Assembly: GCA_008704415.1 (NCBI GenBank)
Contig: VXIS01000090.1
Location: 1 to 64,000, forward strand
Source of the DNA: Sphaerosporella brunnea
Taxonomy: Eukaryota > Ascomycota > Pezizomycetes > Pezizales > Pyronemataceae
Direction: 5' to 3'
Length of the DNA stretch: 64,000 bases
This document shows, in pieces, positions 42,566 through 52,127 of the stretch (its first letter is position 1; each line of letters opens with the position of its first letter). The notes below the pieces were generated by a model. It was not told the origin of the DNA and ran no database searches. It was given only the letters and a program-made list of their open reading frames with translations. Position numbers and translations under genes: made by a program.

Positions 42566-42650
42566 CCCATCTTCCGGTGCCAAGCCATCGCCAGAGCCAG
42601 AGCAGGGGGGGCGGCAGTTAATGGGAGATCGAGTGATACGACGTGAGTAC
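42566..42650 (+). repeat. Left terminal inverted repeat of the piggyBac element
   Basis: Pairs with 51793-51710 in reverse. The outer 37 bases differ at one position only (CCCATCTTCCGGTGCCAAGC then T versus C). A short G-rich indel zone follows, then TTAATGGrAGATCGAGTGA common to both. The CCC start is usual for piggyBac ends. Confidence 0.9.
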
Positions 42651-42669
42651 CGCGTGTGGCAGCAACTGG

Positions 42670-43760
42670 ATTTTTTGGCCCGCGACCTCTCTATCCACGC
42701 CAGCTTCACATCACCAGCTTCCGCTGCTTCACATCGCCAGCTTCGCGTCACCTTCTGCTTCTTCACACCAGCGTTCTGCAAGCCTGTCGCCGAGGCCTTC
42801 GCCGAGCCTTGGTCTTTTGGGTGAGTTCATGCTGCCGCAACTTTGTCAGTTTACATCCGATTGACGCGAGGGTTGATTGTGCAGATTTCTCGGCCCACAA
42901 CCTCTATCCCTGCGACCTCTGCATCCCCGCAACCTCTCCATCCCCGTCCGCGCCTGCAAGTTTTGCGCCACCCTTCAACTGCTTCACCATATCAGCTTCG
43001 CGTCTGCAAGCTTGTTGCCGAGCCTTTCGCCAAGCCCTTCGCCGAGCCTTGGTGTTTTGGGTGAGTTCATGCTGCCGCAACTTTGCCAGTTTACATCCGA
43101 TTGACGCGAGGGTTGATTGTGCAGATTTCTCGGCCCGCGACCTCTGCATCCCCGCGACCTCTGCATCCCCGCGACCTTTGCATCCCCGTGACCTCTCCAT
43201 CCCCGTCCGCGCCTGCAAGTTTTGCGCCACCCTTCAACTGCTTCACCATATCAGCTTTGCGTCTGCAAGCTTGTTGCCGAGCCTTTCGCCGAGCCTTGGT
43301 GTTTCGGGTGAGTTCATGCTGCCGCAACTTTGCCAGTTTACATCCGATTGACGCGAGGGTTGATTGTGCAGATTTTTCGGCCCACAACCTCTATCCCCGC
43401 GACCTCTGCATCCCCGCGATCTCTGCATCCCCGCGACCTCTGCATCCCCGCGACCTCTCCATCCCCGTCCGCGCCTGCAAGTTTTGCGCCACCCTTCAAC
43501 TGCTTCACCATATCAGCTTCACGTCTGCAAGCTTGTCGCCGAGCCCTTCGCCGAGCCTTAGTGTTTTGGGTGAGTTCATGCTGCCGCAACTTTGCCAGTT
43601 TACATCCGATTGACGCGAGGGTTGATTGTACAGATTTCTCGACCCGCCACCTCTCCATTACTGTGAGGTTCACGTCACCTTCTGCTGCTTCACCTACACC
43701 GCTCTGCGTCTGCAAGCCTGTCGCCAGCTTCGCATCACGTTACTTTTTACTGCTTCATCC
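42670..43760 (+). repeat. Left subterminal tandem array, four units of about 250 bp
   Basis: Units begin GTGAGTTCATGCTGCCGCAA at 42821, 43061, 43308 and 43570 (spacing 240, 247, 262), preceded by a partial unit. Each contains CAGTTTACATCCGATTGACG and a variable number of 17-bp subunits (CCCGCGACCTCTGCATC). The size steps reflect different subunit counts. The arrays stay open in several frames, giving spurious peptides. Related but diverged copies lie reversed in the right arm. Confidence 0.92.
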
Positions 43761-43784
43761 ACGCTATTTGGCATCTCCAACCGA

Positions 43785-43925
43785 CTATCCTTCCTTCCTG
43801 CTGTGCTGAAAAGCCAATTCTTGTCTTCTGTTGGATCCAGGTCCCAGAATTCGTCTTGTAGGGGGCGGAAAAAGAAGCGGCTTTTCAGCATGAGCAATCC
43901 TTTAAGGATGGATAGAAGGCCTTTG
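43785..43925 (+). repeat. Leader cassette of the dioxygenase gene (copy 1 of 3)
   Basis: A block of about 140 bp around CAATTCTTGTCTTC and CGGAAAAAGA, ending with the ATGAGCAATC start of the dioxygenase. It recurs as direct copy at 45787-45925 and inverted at 51060-51215, with roughly 15 percent divergence by eye. Confidence 0.85.
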
Positions 43926-45629
43926 GCTTCTCAACAACCTTTTAGCCAGGCACCGCAACCTCCACCACAGAACTTGATTGCAGAGCCTATTCAACCCACA
44001 ACCTCGCCATTTTCACATCCCAACCGGAACATATCTGGACATCGGCTTCCTAAAAGAAAACCTCTAGGCAGTCTGGAGTCATCGGTTTCTTCCTCACGTC
44101 CACGACTTGAAGAAGACCCTCGTATCTATCTAAACAACATCAAAGATCCTACTGCCTTAAACTTTGAATCACTGGAAAGATATTCGAGCAAGCCAAAGAA
44201 AAAAATGTGCAGAGCACTGGAACAGTATTGGAAGAAAACTCCGACAAAAGTTATACACCTGGATGGAAAACAAGGAAGGTATTATTACAACCTTGCTTGG
44301 AACATCCGTCAGTCTCAAAAGAGCCAACCTCGTCTCTCTTCCTTCACCTCAACTCTTGACCTCTCAACCATACTCAGTCCGGTTGTGCAGGTGAATGATG
44401 CTGAGGGACTACCATTAGTCATCAAATGTGGTGAAGCTCTCACAACGGATGTTCTTCATGGTAATATTGGGCAAAGGGTGATGAATGCGGCCTTGGAGTT
44501 CTGTCGGCACACTGGAGGTGGTGGGATTGATAAAGTTCGACATACTCCTCACGTCAACGGAGTTGCTTTGTCAGCAGGAAATGCTGAAACTGCGGCTGAT
44601 CGATTCCAGAGTGGTACTGCTGGTCTTGGTGTGGCTACTGGTACTTCTACGGCTGGTGCTTCCACGGCTGGTGCTTCCACGGCTGGTGCTTCTACGGCTG
44701 GTGCTTCCACGGCTGGTGCTTCTACGGCTGGTGCTTCCACGGCTGGTGCTTCCACGGCTGGTGCTTCTACGGCTGGTGCTTCTACGGCTGGTGCTTCTAC
44801 GGCTGGTGCTTCCACGGCTGGTGCTTCCACGGCTGGTGCTTCTACCACTGATGCTGGTGCTTCTACGGCTGGTGCTTCCACGGCTGGTGCTTCTACGGCT
44901 GGTGCTTCTACGGCTGGTGCTGCTGCTGGAAGACCCTCAAGTGGTGCTACTGCTGCTGGCCAACCAAATGCTGAGCGTAGAAACCGGTGTCAACACATAT
45001 TTCGAGCTCATGCAGCAAGAATGGACGTTAGGGTCAGCAGGCCACATGAAGGCAAGGTGCTAAAACTGTACCACGGCCCACAATCCATATTGGATACAAG
45101 AGAGAAGGCGGATCAACTCATTGCATTTTTGCATCGGTTAGCTCCTTTAACTCAGATACAAGATGCTTGCTTTCAGCACTTTCTCCCTGAAGATCATAAA
45201 CTGTACCTCATGATTGCAAAATCATTGAACAAAACAATTCTTGATCTTGACAGCAAGGATCCTTATCCAGTGCACTTTGGCTGCTGGCCTGCAAGGTCTA
45301 TAGTTCTTAATTCCCCTACAGCCATGCATCGGGATACTGGAGATGCTTGTTGGGGTTTTTGCTGTATTGTTCCACAAGGAAATTTCTCTGGGGGATTTTT
45401 ATGTTTGCCCAGTCTCGGCATCAAATTACCGTGTCCACCTGGTAGTATTATTTTTCTCCGCTCTTATATTTTACCTCACTACATTGAAGACTGGTCTGGG
45501 ACGCGGGTTAGTTTCATTAGTTTTTTACATCAAGATGTGGTGCAGTGGTATGAGGAAAACATCACCAAGCAGAGTGTTTTTCCTATTGAGAATATGCCTG
45601 AATTTTATCGCAATAGGCACCGTCATTAA
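43890..45629 (+). CDS. TET/JBP-like 2-oxoglutarate/Fe(II) dioxygenase, transposon-borne
   Basis: A 579-residue intronless protein inside the piggyBac element. The C-terminal 150 residues form a double-stranded beta-helix dioxygenase: metal ligands H480-x-D482 (AMHRDTGD) and H530 (ILPHYIEDW), the 2-oxoglutarate arginine R539 (GTRVSFISF), the strand FSGGFLCLPSLGIKL and the PPGSIIFLRS turn. This pattern fits the TET/JBP clade that oxidises 5-methylcytosine or thymine in DNA, whose fungal members often ride on transposons; substrate here is inferred. A collagen-like linker of 16 GASTA units plus one GASTTDA (residues 256-342) splits the protein; the N-terminal half (LPLVIKCGEAL, MCRALEQYWKK) is unknown. 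The ATG at 43890 was chosen because upstream in-frame codons lie in the repeat cassette. All catalytic residues are present. Confidence 0.8.
   Translation: MSNPLRMDRRPLASQQPFSQAPQPPPQNLIAEPIQPTTSPFSHPNRNISGHRLPKRKPLGSLESSVSSSRPRLEEDPRIYLNNIKDPTALNFESLERYSSKPKKKMCRALEQYWKKTPTKVIHLDGKQGRYYYNLAWNIRQSQKSQPRLSSFTSTLDLSTILSPVVQVNDAEGLPLVIKCGEALTTDVLHGNIGQRVMNAALEFCRHTGGGGIDKVRHTPHVNGVALSAGNAETAADRFQSGTAGLGVATGTSTAGASTAGASTAGASTAGASTAGASTAGASTAGASTAGASTAGASTAGASTAGASTAGASTAGASTTDAGASTAGASTAGASTAGASTAGAAAGRPSSGATAAGQPNAERRNRCQHIFRAHAARMDVRVSRPHEGKVLKLYHGPQSILDTREKADQLIAFLHRLAPLTQIQDACFQHFLPEDHKLYLMIAKSLNKTILDLDSKDPYPVHFGCWPARSIVLNSPTAMHRDTGDACWGFCCIVPQGNFSGGFLCLPSLGIKLPCPPGSIIFLRSYILPHYIEDWSGTRVSFISFLHQDVVQWYEENITKQSVFPIENMPEFYRNRHRH
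44655..44915 (+). repeat. 15-bp coding minisatellite (GASTA)
   Basis: Twelve units of GGTGCTTCYACGGCT, then one variant unit followed by GATGCT, then four more units. Differences are nearly all a silent TCT/TCC change, which suggests recent expansion with unit shuffling. On the opposite strand it reads VEAPA, an artefact. Confidence 0.97.
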
Positions 45630-45764
45630 TAAAATGATTTTCTTTCTCTGTATTTCTTATGTTTTTTTTTTGGTAAATCTAAAGCCTAAAAACCTTCCAC
45701 CGCTCTATCCCCACCAGCTTCGCTTAACCTACAACTCAATCCATCGCACACCGACCAAAAAGAT

Positions 45765-46085
45765 TCATGCGCCGAGCCCCTGTCCTTCCTTCCTGCCATG
45801 CTGAAAGGCCAATTCTTGTCTTCCTTTGGATGTAGGTCCCGGAATTCGTCTTGCAGTGGGCGGAAAAAGAGGAGGCTTTTCAGTATGAGCAATCTATGAA
45901 GGACAGACAGAAGGCCATTGGCGCGCGGTGCTGTGTATTCTGGGTACGCTTCCCCTTTAATAACTTTGTCAGTTTTCACAGGATTGACTTGGGGTTTCAA
46001 GCTGCAGATTACCTATTCTCCACATGGCACACTCCAAACCCCTGAACCCGTTTTTCATCACACGCTGAGTCCTGGGCTGAGTCTC
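45765..46085 (+). repeat. Inner inverted repeat, left arm
   Basis: About 320 bp that matches 51230-50880 in reverse: cassette copy, GCGCGCGGTGCTGTGTATTC, ATAACTTTGTCAGTTTTCAC, TTCAAGCTGCAGATTACC and ACGCTGAGTCCTGGGC blocks all line up. It separates the dioxygenase gene from the coiled-coil and transposase genes, so these two genes are bracketed by their own inverted repeat inside the larger element. Confidence 0.85.
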
Positions 46086-46837
46086 CAAGTTTGAATACGT
46101 AAAGCCACGGAGCGAGCATAAGATTTGGTCTATCTACACAGTTGCTACACAATTCATACACATCAGTGCTCCTTGCACTCCCTTCAAAACCAAACTTCGA
46201 TGAAACCAGACCCATCCAAGCAAAACTAAACGCCCTCAAGACCGACCCATTCAAGCAAATCTAAATACTATCAAGATCGAACAATCCAAGCAAAATCAAA
46301 CGCTGTTAACACCTGACCCGGGAGTTTCCCTACTTACCTTAAAGGTTTTGATCACTAGCAACTCAAAGCCACTGATCAGAAATCTCAGTCTTTCGTCTGC
46401 GACCAAATCATAAGATTTCTGATTTAGGCACTAAAGCACCAGGGACAGAAAGCTCCTCCTCCAAAGGAAGAGAAAACAACCCTTTAGTTTACCGTCATTT
46501 CGGACATCTTGCCGGCAAATAAAGAAGTGACCCACGATAGGTGATACAAAATTGACCGTCCAACCTTTTGCCCACGCTCATATCAGATTAACCCTGAGAG
46601 CGGCCTTACAGACTTGGGAGCTGGAAAAGTACTGTCCGTAACACCACACGCAATACAAACCACTGGAGGAGTATGATGTAGCACTGTATTGATCCACATG
46701 CTCATACCCGAGCTCACATCAGATAAACTCAGGGGGCAGCCTTACAGACCGACCAACAACCAATGCTCACATACTCTGGCCTGCGGTCACCTCAACGGTA
46801 CAAGTAAGGACTGGCGCCCCGGGTTCTAAATCAAATG

Positions 46838-47467
46838 TTAGTTGAGAAAGTGGTATGTCAGTGTTGGGAATACATGCACCGCCTCCTTCTTCCATCTCGC
46901 ACCCTGCCGCTGCGAATCTAGTATCCGGGTTTTCAACCTATCTTGCTCCTCCCGGAGCAGGCGATTGTCCTCCAGGACCTCGCGATTTTGCGCCTGCAGG
47001 TGTGCCACCTCCCGCTGGAGGTTCTCCACCTTTGTCCGCCATTGAGCCTCATGACGGGCAAGTTCATTCTCCCATTGCTCCTGGAGGAAGCGCTCCCGGA
47101 CGGCCTGGTCCTGTTGGACCGCTGCTGGTACATGAGAACAGAGGAAGGAAAGATACTCCTGCTGTTGCCTTTGGTGAAGCACGCCGAGGTGGAAAATCCG
47201 ATCTAGTGCTGGACCGGAAGCGGAGGGAGTGGCGGGAGCAGCAAGGGCAGGAGCAAGAGCGAAAGGGGCCAGATCGGGAGCAAAAGTGGTAGGAGCGACA
47301 GGAGCGGGAGCAGGAGTAGGAGCAGCAGCAACAGCAGCAGCCGAAGTGGTGGGGATAACTGGAGTAGCAGACATCGTTTGAGGTGATATTCTGATGCGTT
47401 TTTGTAATCGGGTAAACTGAGATGGTTTTTGTCTGGATTTTGATATCTTACGGCGTGTTTTGTTCAT
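46838..47467 (-). CDS. Transposon-borne coiled-coil protein, unknown function
   Basis: A 209-residue frame on the minus strand between the dioxygenase and transposase genes. I placed the start at 47467 (MNKTRRKISKSRQKPS), which gives a basic N-terminus; an ATG at 47569 would add 34 residues with a Cys/Leu-rich stretch, and one at 47374 (MSATPVIPTTS) is also possible. Residues 35-85 are Ala/Pro-rich (AAPTPAPAPVAPTTFAPD). The C-terminal half is a long amphipathic helix (QWRTKVENLQREVAHLQAQN, EDNRLLREEQDRLKTRILDS) with leucines in heptad positions, predicting a coiled-coil dimer. No catalytic motif. It is head to head with the transposase gene, so it may be co-expressed; DNA binding to the subterminal repeats is a guess. 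Confidence 0.65.
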   Translation of the reverse strand: MNKTRRKISKSRQKPSQFTRLQKRIRISPQTMSATPVIPTTSAAAVAAAPTPAPAPVAPTTFAPDLAPFALAPALAAPATPSASGPALDRIFHLGVLHQRQQQEYLSFLCSHVPAAVQQDQAVRERFLQEQWENELARHEAQWRTKVENLQREVAHLQAQNREVLEDNRLLREEQDRLKTRILDSQRQGARWKKEAVHVFPTLTYHFLN

Positions 47468-47859
47468 GGTAAGGCAGAAAAAAAGCTGTGCCAGGTGACA
47501 GAGGACTGAGTTTATTTTGTGCTTGCTACTCATACTGTTCACCGTGCACAGGTGTACTGTTCCATCCAAGTTCAGCCTTTACTCTGCGCCACGGATTCAG
47601 GTGTATTGTGAGCTTGCAATACTCAAAAGAGCAAGCGAGCCGGCCCACACCAGGTTCTGTGTCTCGGATTCAGCTAGTCTTCAGCTGGGTTTACCGGCTT
47701 GCAATACCAAAAAAGGAAGCGGGCCGGTTCATCCCGTATGTTGGTTCGGATTCAACATCCTTAAGGGGTAAAGTCTTTTGGATATTCGCGGAATCTACTT
47801 AATTCCCACTTCATATTCCCCATCTGGCATCAAACACGGGGTTTATATTTTGCCATATT
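47468..47859. promoter_or_regulatory. Divergent promoter region of coiled-coil and transposase genes
   Basis: Under 400 bp between two outward-facing start codons within the transposon. TTTATATTTTGCCATATT at 47842-47857 is a TATA-like stretch close to the transposase ATG. Confidence 0.4.
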
Positions 47860-50334
47860 ATGCATCCTGCAATTCATCGTGTACACCTTACAACAACAAT
47901 GACCACCACCATGCAAACTCCAGCGGCTATTGATGACGACGTATTAATGCAGGCAGTCTATGATGACCATATTCAGAATGACTGCAGCGGTGATGAGGAG
48001 GAGAACAATGAGGAGGAAGATAGTGAGGAGGACAATGAGGAGGACAATGAAGAGGAGGAGATGGATGAAGGAGAAGACGATGAAGGTTCAGAAATGTGTG
48101 AAAGTGTTTGCGGGTATGAATTGGAAAGGCCACAGAAGAGGAAACGGAACACAGAATTTGAACACGACAACGATAACGAATGGTTACCTGACCCGGTTAC
48201 ACACCTTCCGCCATCTCTTGATCGCACTCTCGATCAAGCCGACGACAATTTCGACCCGATCACAAAGGAGACGTGGCCTGATGTGTACATTCCGCCATCT
48301 CTCGGCAATGCGTTTGCAGAAAATGGTGAGGAGGAAAAATTTACTCCTTTCCAATCTCCACATTCCCGCCACAATGCAACGTCCAACCTACCTCCCAATC
48401 ACAAAAGCAGTAGTCCGTTAGCGTTCTTCCATCTTTATTTTCCACAAAGTGTAATGCAGCAAGTGGCGGCTAACACAAATTCTTATGCGGAATTGAAACG
48501 CACATCCAATGGCAAGCCACAACAAAGACCATGGAAAGACACAACTTCCAGTGAGCTTTACCGCTGGATTGCTCTCCTGCTCTACATGTCAATCGTGAGG
48601 AACAGTGGGAGTGAAAAATGTGTGGAGGATTACTGGTCTCTTCCAAAAGAAGACAACTTTGTCGAGACAATTCATCGTCCAATGCAAGATGGAGGGATTT
48701 CACTAGTACGATTCGAGCAAATCAAGCGGTTCTTGCATATCTCTCCACCGGAAAAGACACCTGCTGTTCCAGCCCAACCATCTTCTGGTCGCCGACGCAA
48801 AAAAAATACACAACCATCCGTGTATGATAAGCTAGAGCCTCTTGCATCGCAGGTGGTTCAAAGCTCTAAAGACTATCTCATGCCAGCTACCGAGCTTTCT
48901 TTAGATGAGATGATGATCAAATTCAAAGGGAAAAGCGCCGATACGAACATCGTTAAGAACAAGCCAATTAAAAGAGGACACAAGATCTTCGCTCTTTGCT
49001 GGAGAGGGTACACTTGGGATTGGCGATACAGCTCTCGTACAAGGGGGATCATCAATGTTCCATCCAAAAAAAAACCTCGACGGATTCAAGTTAGTGAAGA
49101 TGAGAAAAAGCTCACCAACACGGCCAAAATGGTACTAGAGCTCGCCGAAACTCTGCCGGAAGACAAATTGTTCCACATCTACATGGACAATTACTTCACC
49201 TCGGTACCTCTTCTTCAGGCTCTTCGAAGGCGTGGCATTGGGGCCGCTGGAACCGCGAGACAAAATGCGAACGGGCTTCCAAAAGAATTCACAGCGGCCA
49301 AGAAAAGGAAAGCGAATTTTGTGTGGAATACCCTAAAAGCAAAACTGGTAGGAGACAAGCAGGTGTTGGCCTTCCAATGGATAGATAATAATTATGTCAA
49401 CTTTCTGACAACTATCCACAAAGTCAACGGCCGACCAAATTATGTGGTATGTAAAAGGAGACGCCCTGCCGACAAGAAGAAGGACAAACTTTCGACGAAT
49501 GCTCGGAAACAGTTCAGGGAGGGAGAATATGTCAAGCTTTTCCCAATACCAAAGGCGATCTATCAGTACAACCACTTCATGGGAGGAGTTGATATTCACG
49601 ATCAAAAGCGGGCCCACTTAACCACTCATCTCAGAACTCGAAGAAATTGGCTCTGTCTTTTTTTTTGGCTGCTTGATCTTATTGTCATCAACGCGCATAT
49701 TCTGTATCAGATAGCATATCGAGAAGCGCAGCAAGTAGAAGAGCGACAAGCACAGCGAGAAGGACGAGAAGTGAAAAAACCAAAAGAAGGCATGCTCACC
49801 CACAAGCAATTTCGTATGCGCCTTGTACGAGAGCTTATTCAGTCTTATCGTGACGACGCAGAAACCTCTGTGCAAGAAGCGAAGAAGTCTGCTGCTAAAA
49901 AAGGGTAAGTCAGCTTTATTCCAATGTATGTAGACAGAACAGAGACTTACCAACTCGGAATTTGTAGTGCGCAAAAGCTACATCTCGGTGGGCTAGACAA
50001 ACCTCTTCCATCTGGCGATCACCAGCCAAGCAAGTTCCACAGGAAAGGGCCTTGCGCATTGTGCAAGCTTTGTCGACAACTAAGCGACGCTGAGAAACCT
50101 GTAAGGCAAGTGCTGGGAGATATTTTGCCCAATGCAATGACGACAAGGCCCGCAAAATGGAATCCAAAACACCATCACAACTATGATTGGCAACCGGGTG
50201 GCACTGGAAAAAGACCGACAGAAACAGTATGGCATTGCGACCTCTGTAATGTCCATCTTTGCCCGAACAAGTGTTTTGCAATATATCATGAGAAACGACG
50301 AGCGGGAGTATCGCTCGAGTTTGACGATGGTTGA
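47860..50334 (+). CDS. PiggyBac-family DDD transposase
   Basis: An 803-residue transposase, exons 47860-49904 and 49968-50334; the 63-bp intron (GTAAGT..TTTGTAG) joins SAAKKG to AQKLHLGGLD. The N-terminus is very acidic (residues 38-80). The RNase H-like catalytic core has D349 (LSLDEMMIKFKG), D443 (FHIYMDNYFTSVPLL) and D578 with D581 (MGGVDIHDQKRAHL), the conserved piggyBac acidic set. The second exon carries the C-terminal cysteine-rich domain (CALCKLCRQ .. WHCDLCNVHLCPNKCFAIYH) that binds transposon ends in this family. No stop or frameshift, so it may be active. A later in-frame ATG at 47899 is an alternative start. Confidence 0.93.
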
Positions 50335-50434
50335 GTTTAAAATTGTTTTGCTTTGAAGGTTCAGTCTCGGCGGCATTGGGTCTCTTCTTCTCGTCGTCTT
50401 GACGGCGTTCGGTCTCTTATTCTTGTGGTCTCGA

Positions 50435-50554
50435 CGGCATTGTGTGGTTTGGTCTCAGCGGCATTGTGTGGTTTGGTCTCAGCGGCATTGTGTGGTTTGG
50501 TCTCAGCGGCATTGTGTGGTTTGGTCTCAGCGGCATTGTGTGGTTTGGTCTCGG
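50435..50554 (+). repeat. 24-bp tandem repeat, five copies
   Basis: Five identical units CGGCATTGTGTGGTTTGGTC plus TCAG at 50435, 50459, 50483, 50507 and 50531, flanked by degenerate half-units. It lies 100 bp after the transposase stop codon. Confidence 0.97.
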
Positions 50555-50799
50555 CGGCATTCTTGTGTTTCGGCTTTTGGTCTCAGCGGCTTTTGGTCTG
50601 CTTGCATGGTTTAGTCTTGGCGGTCTTTGTGGAAAAAGGAACACCTATGGTGTGTGTGGACGGGATGGGAATGAAATTAAACGAACGGTTACGAGTGCAC
50701 CAGTCTCCAGACAAAACATAGACTTGTGAACCGCGCAGTGCAAGTTCCCAAGTCTAAGAATTACAAGCGCTGGCTACCAGTGGTGCTGCAACTGAACGC

Positions 50800-51415
50800 G
50801 TAAAAGAAAACTCCAAGTCAATCGGATAAAAACTGACAGCCTAGTTGTGGTCGGAAAAGCGTACTCAAAACATAGAGACTTGGCACAGGACTCGGCGTGC
50901 GCTGCAACACAGGTTTGGGGGTTTGGAACGTGGAATGTGGAACGTGGAGCGTGGAGCATTGAGAATGTGGTGGGTAATCTGCAGCTTGAAACACCAAGTC
51001 AATTCAGTAAAAACTGACAAAGTTATTGAAGGGGAAGCGTACCCAGAACACACAGCTCCGCGCGCCAATGGCCTTCTGTTTATCCTTCATAGATTACTCA
51101 TGCTGAAAAGCCTCCGCTTTTTCCACCCACTGCAAGGCGAATCCCGGGACCTACATCCAACGGAAGACAAGAATTGGCCTTTCAGCATGGCAGGAAGGGA
51201 AGACAGCGGCTCGGCGCAGGACTCGGCATGGAACGTGACACGGGTTTGGGTGTTTGGAGTATGGAGCATAGAGGATACGATGCGGTGGGTAATCTGCAGC
51301 TTGAAACACCAAGTCAATCCAGTGAAAACTGACAAAGTTATGGTCGGAAAAGCGTACTCAAAACACAGCGGCACGGCACAGCGGCTCGGCGTGCAACAGA
51401 TCGTATGGTAGAAGG
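50800..51415 (-). repeat. Right subterminal repeats and inner inverted repeat, right arm
   Basis: Three reversed copies of the ACTTTGTCAGTTTTCACTGG/TTGACTTGGTGTTTC block, at about 50815-50870, 50970-51050 and 51297-51365, match the left array units (ACTTTGCCAGTTTACATCCG). The central one continues into the cassette copy 51060-51215. The left arm thus has four to five copies and the right arm three, all pointing inward. Confidence 0.85.
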
Positions 51416-51709
51416 TCGCGCGAAGTGGCGGGGATGGAGCGGTACAAGGTCGCGTGGGTGTGGAGAAGGAGACTGTACTGAACGTTAGCAATTATCGCAC
51501 GAAACGTGGGAACCTGCTGAGCACAAACCGTACTTTAGAGCTACCAGCACATAGACCAGTGCACCGCATACTGCAAGAGTGCAAGCGTATGGAAAGCTCA
51601 CTAAATTCTGTCTGCCGCCGCTGAGGTTTGGTGGTAGTGGTGGTGGTGCGCGTTCGAACCCGTGCAGCCAGACGCGCAGTCAGATACACACGTGATATTT
51701 TTTATCTAC

Positions 51710-51793
51710 ATTGCACTCACTGCATCTCACTCGATCTTCCATTAACCGTCGCCCCCCTCTGGCTCTGGCGGTGGCTTGGCACCGGAAGATGGG
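51710..51793 (-). repeat. Right terminal inverted repeat of the piggyBac element
   Basis: Reverse complement of the left TIR: outer 37 bases with one mismatch, then a three-base length difference in the G-rich zone and the common TTAATGGAAGATCGAGTGA. ATAA follows at 51794-51797. Confidence 0.9.
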
Positions 51794-52127
51794 ATAAGTT
51801 GCGCTGACACAAACCCCGTGTAGCTGAGATCGTGGCTTTCGGTCAACAATGATTTTACCAAGAACGTCCGGTAATGCGGGGAATTGGGCTCAGCTACGGA
51901 AAGGCCCATTTTTGCACATTATCATACAATAAATCATCGAGTGAAAGAAGTATCCGATGAAGGAGTCCAGTCACGTGAATTCCAGCCCTCTGATTGGTTC
52001 CGGCTTGTCCCTTCGTGCCGAAACGCCCCCCCCCCAGTTTTCTCCCGAGAATCGCCAACATCACCCGCCGCTCGAACCCCACGCACCTTCATCTCTCTCC
52101 GCTCTTCCTCCCCCCACAACATTCACA

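Larger units (their letters stand above)
42566..51793 (+). mobile_element. 9.2-kb piggyBac-type transposon carrying a dioxygenase
   Basis: Bounded by terminal inverted repeats (42566 and 51793, both CCCATCTTCCGG inward), with ATAA outside both ends (42561-42564 and 51794-51797; one extra T on the left). Contents in order: left subterminal tandem repeats; a TET/JBP-like 2OG-Fe(II) dioxygenase gene (+); a coiled-coil protein gene (-); a full-length piggyBac transposase gene (+); a 24-bp tandem repeat; right subterminal repeats in reverse orientation. All three genes have intact frames. PiggyBac elements normally duplicate TTAA; here the flanks are ATAA-like and a TTAA lies 52 bp inside each TIR, so the exact boundary deserves checking. 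Nothing of the element is repeated elsewhere in the window. Confidence 0.85.

Noticed and set aside
42656..43613. Overlapping frames in the subterminal repeats, up to 231 codons
   Set aside because: Repeat-derived and rich in CxP/HPRDL patterns that repeat with the DNA unit; no protein family.
44485..45063. Long open frames in other phases and on the minus strand across the GASTA repeat
   Set aside because: Produced by the 15-bp period, which keeps every frame open (LVLPR, VEAPA repeats); the dioxygenase frame has the conserved domain.
51640..51675. GTTCGAACC-like B-box suggesting a tRNA gene
   Set aside because: No A-box at the right distance and no acceptor-stem pairing could be found; it lies within the transposon end.
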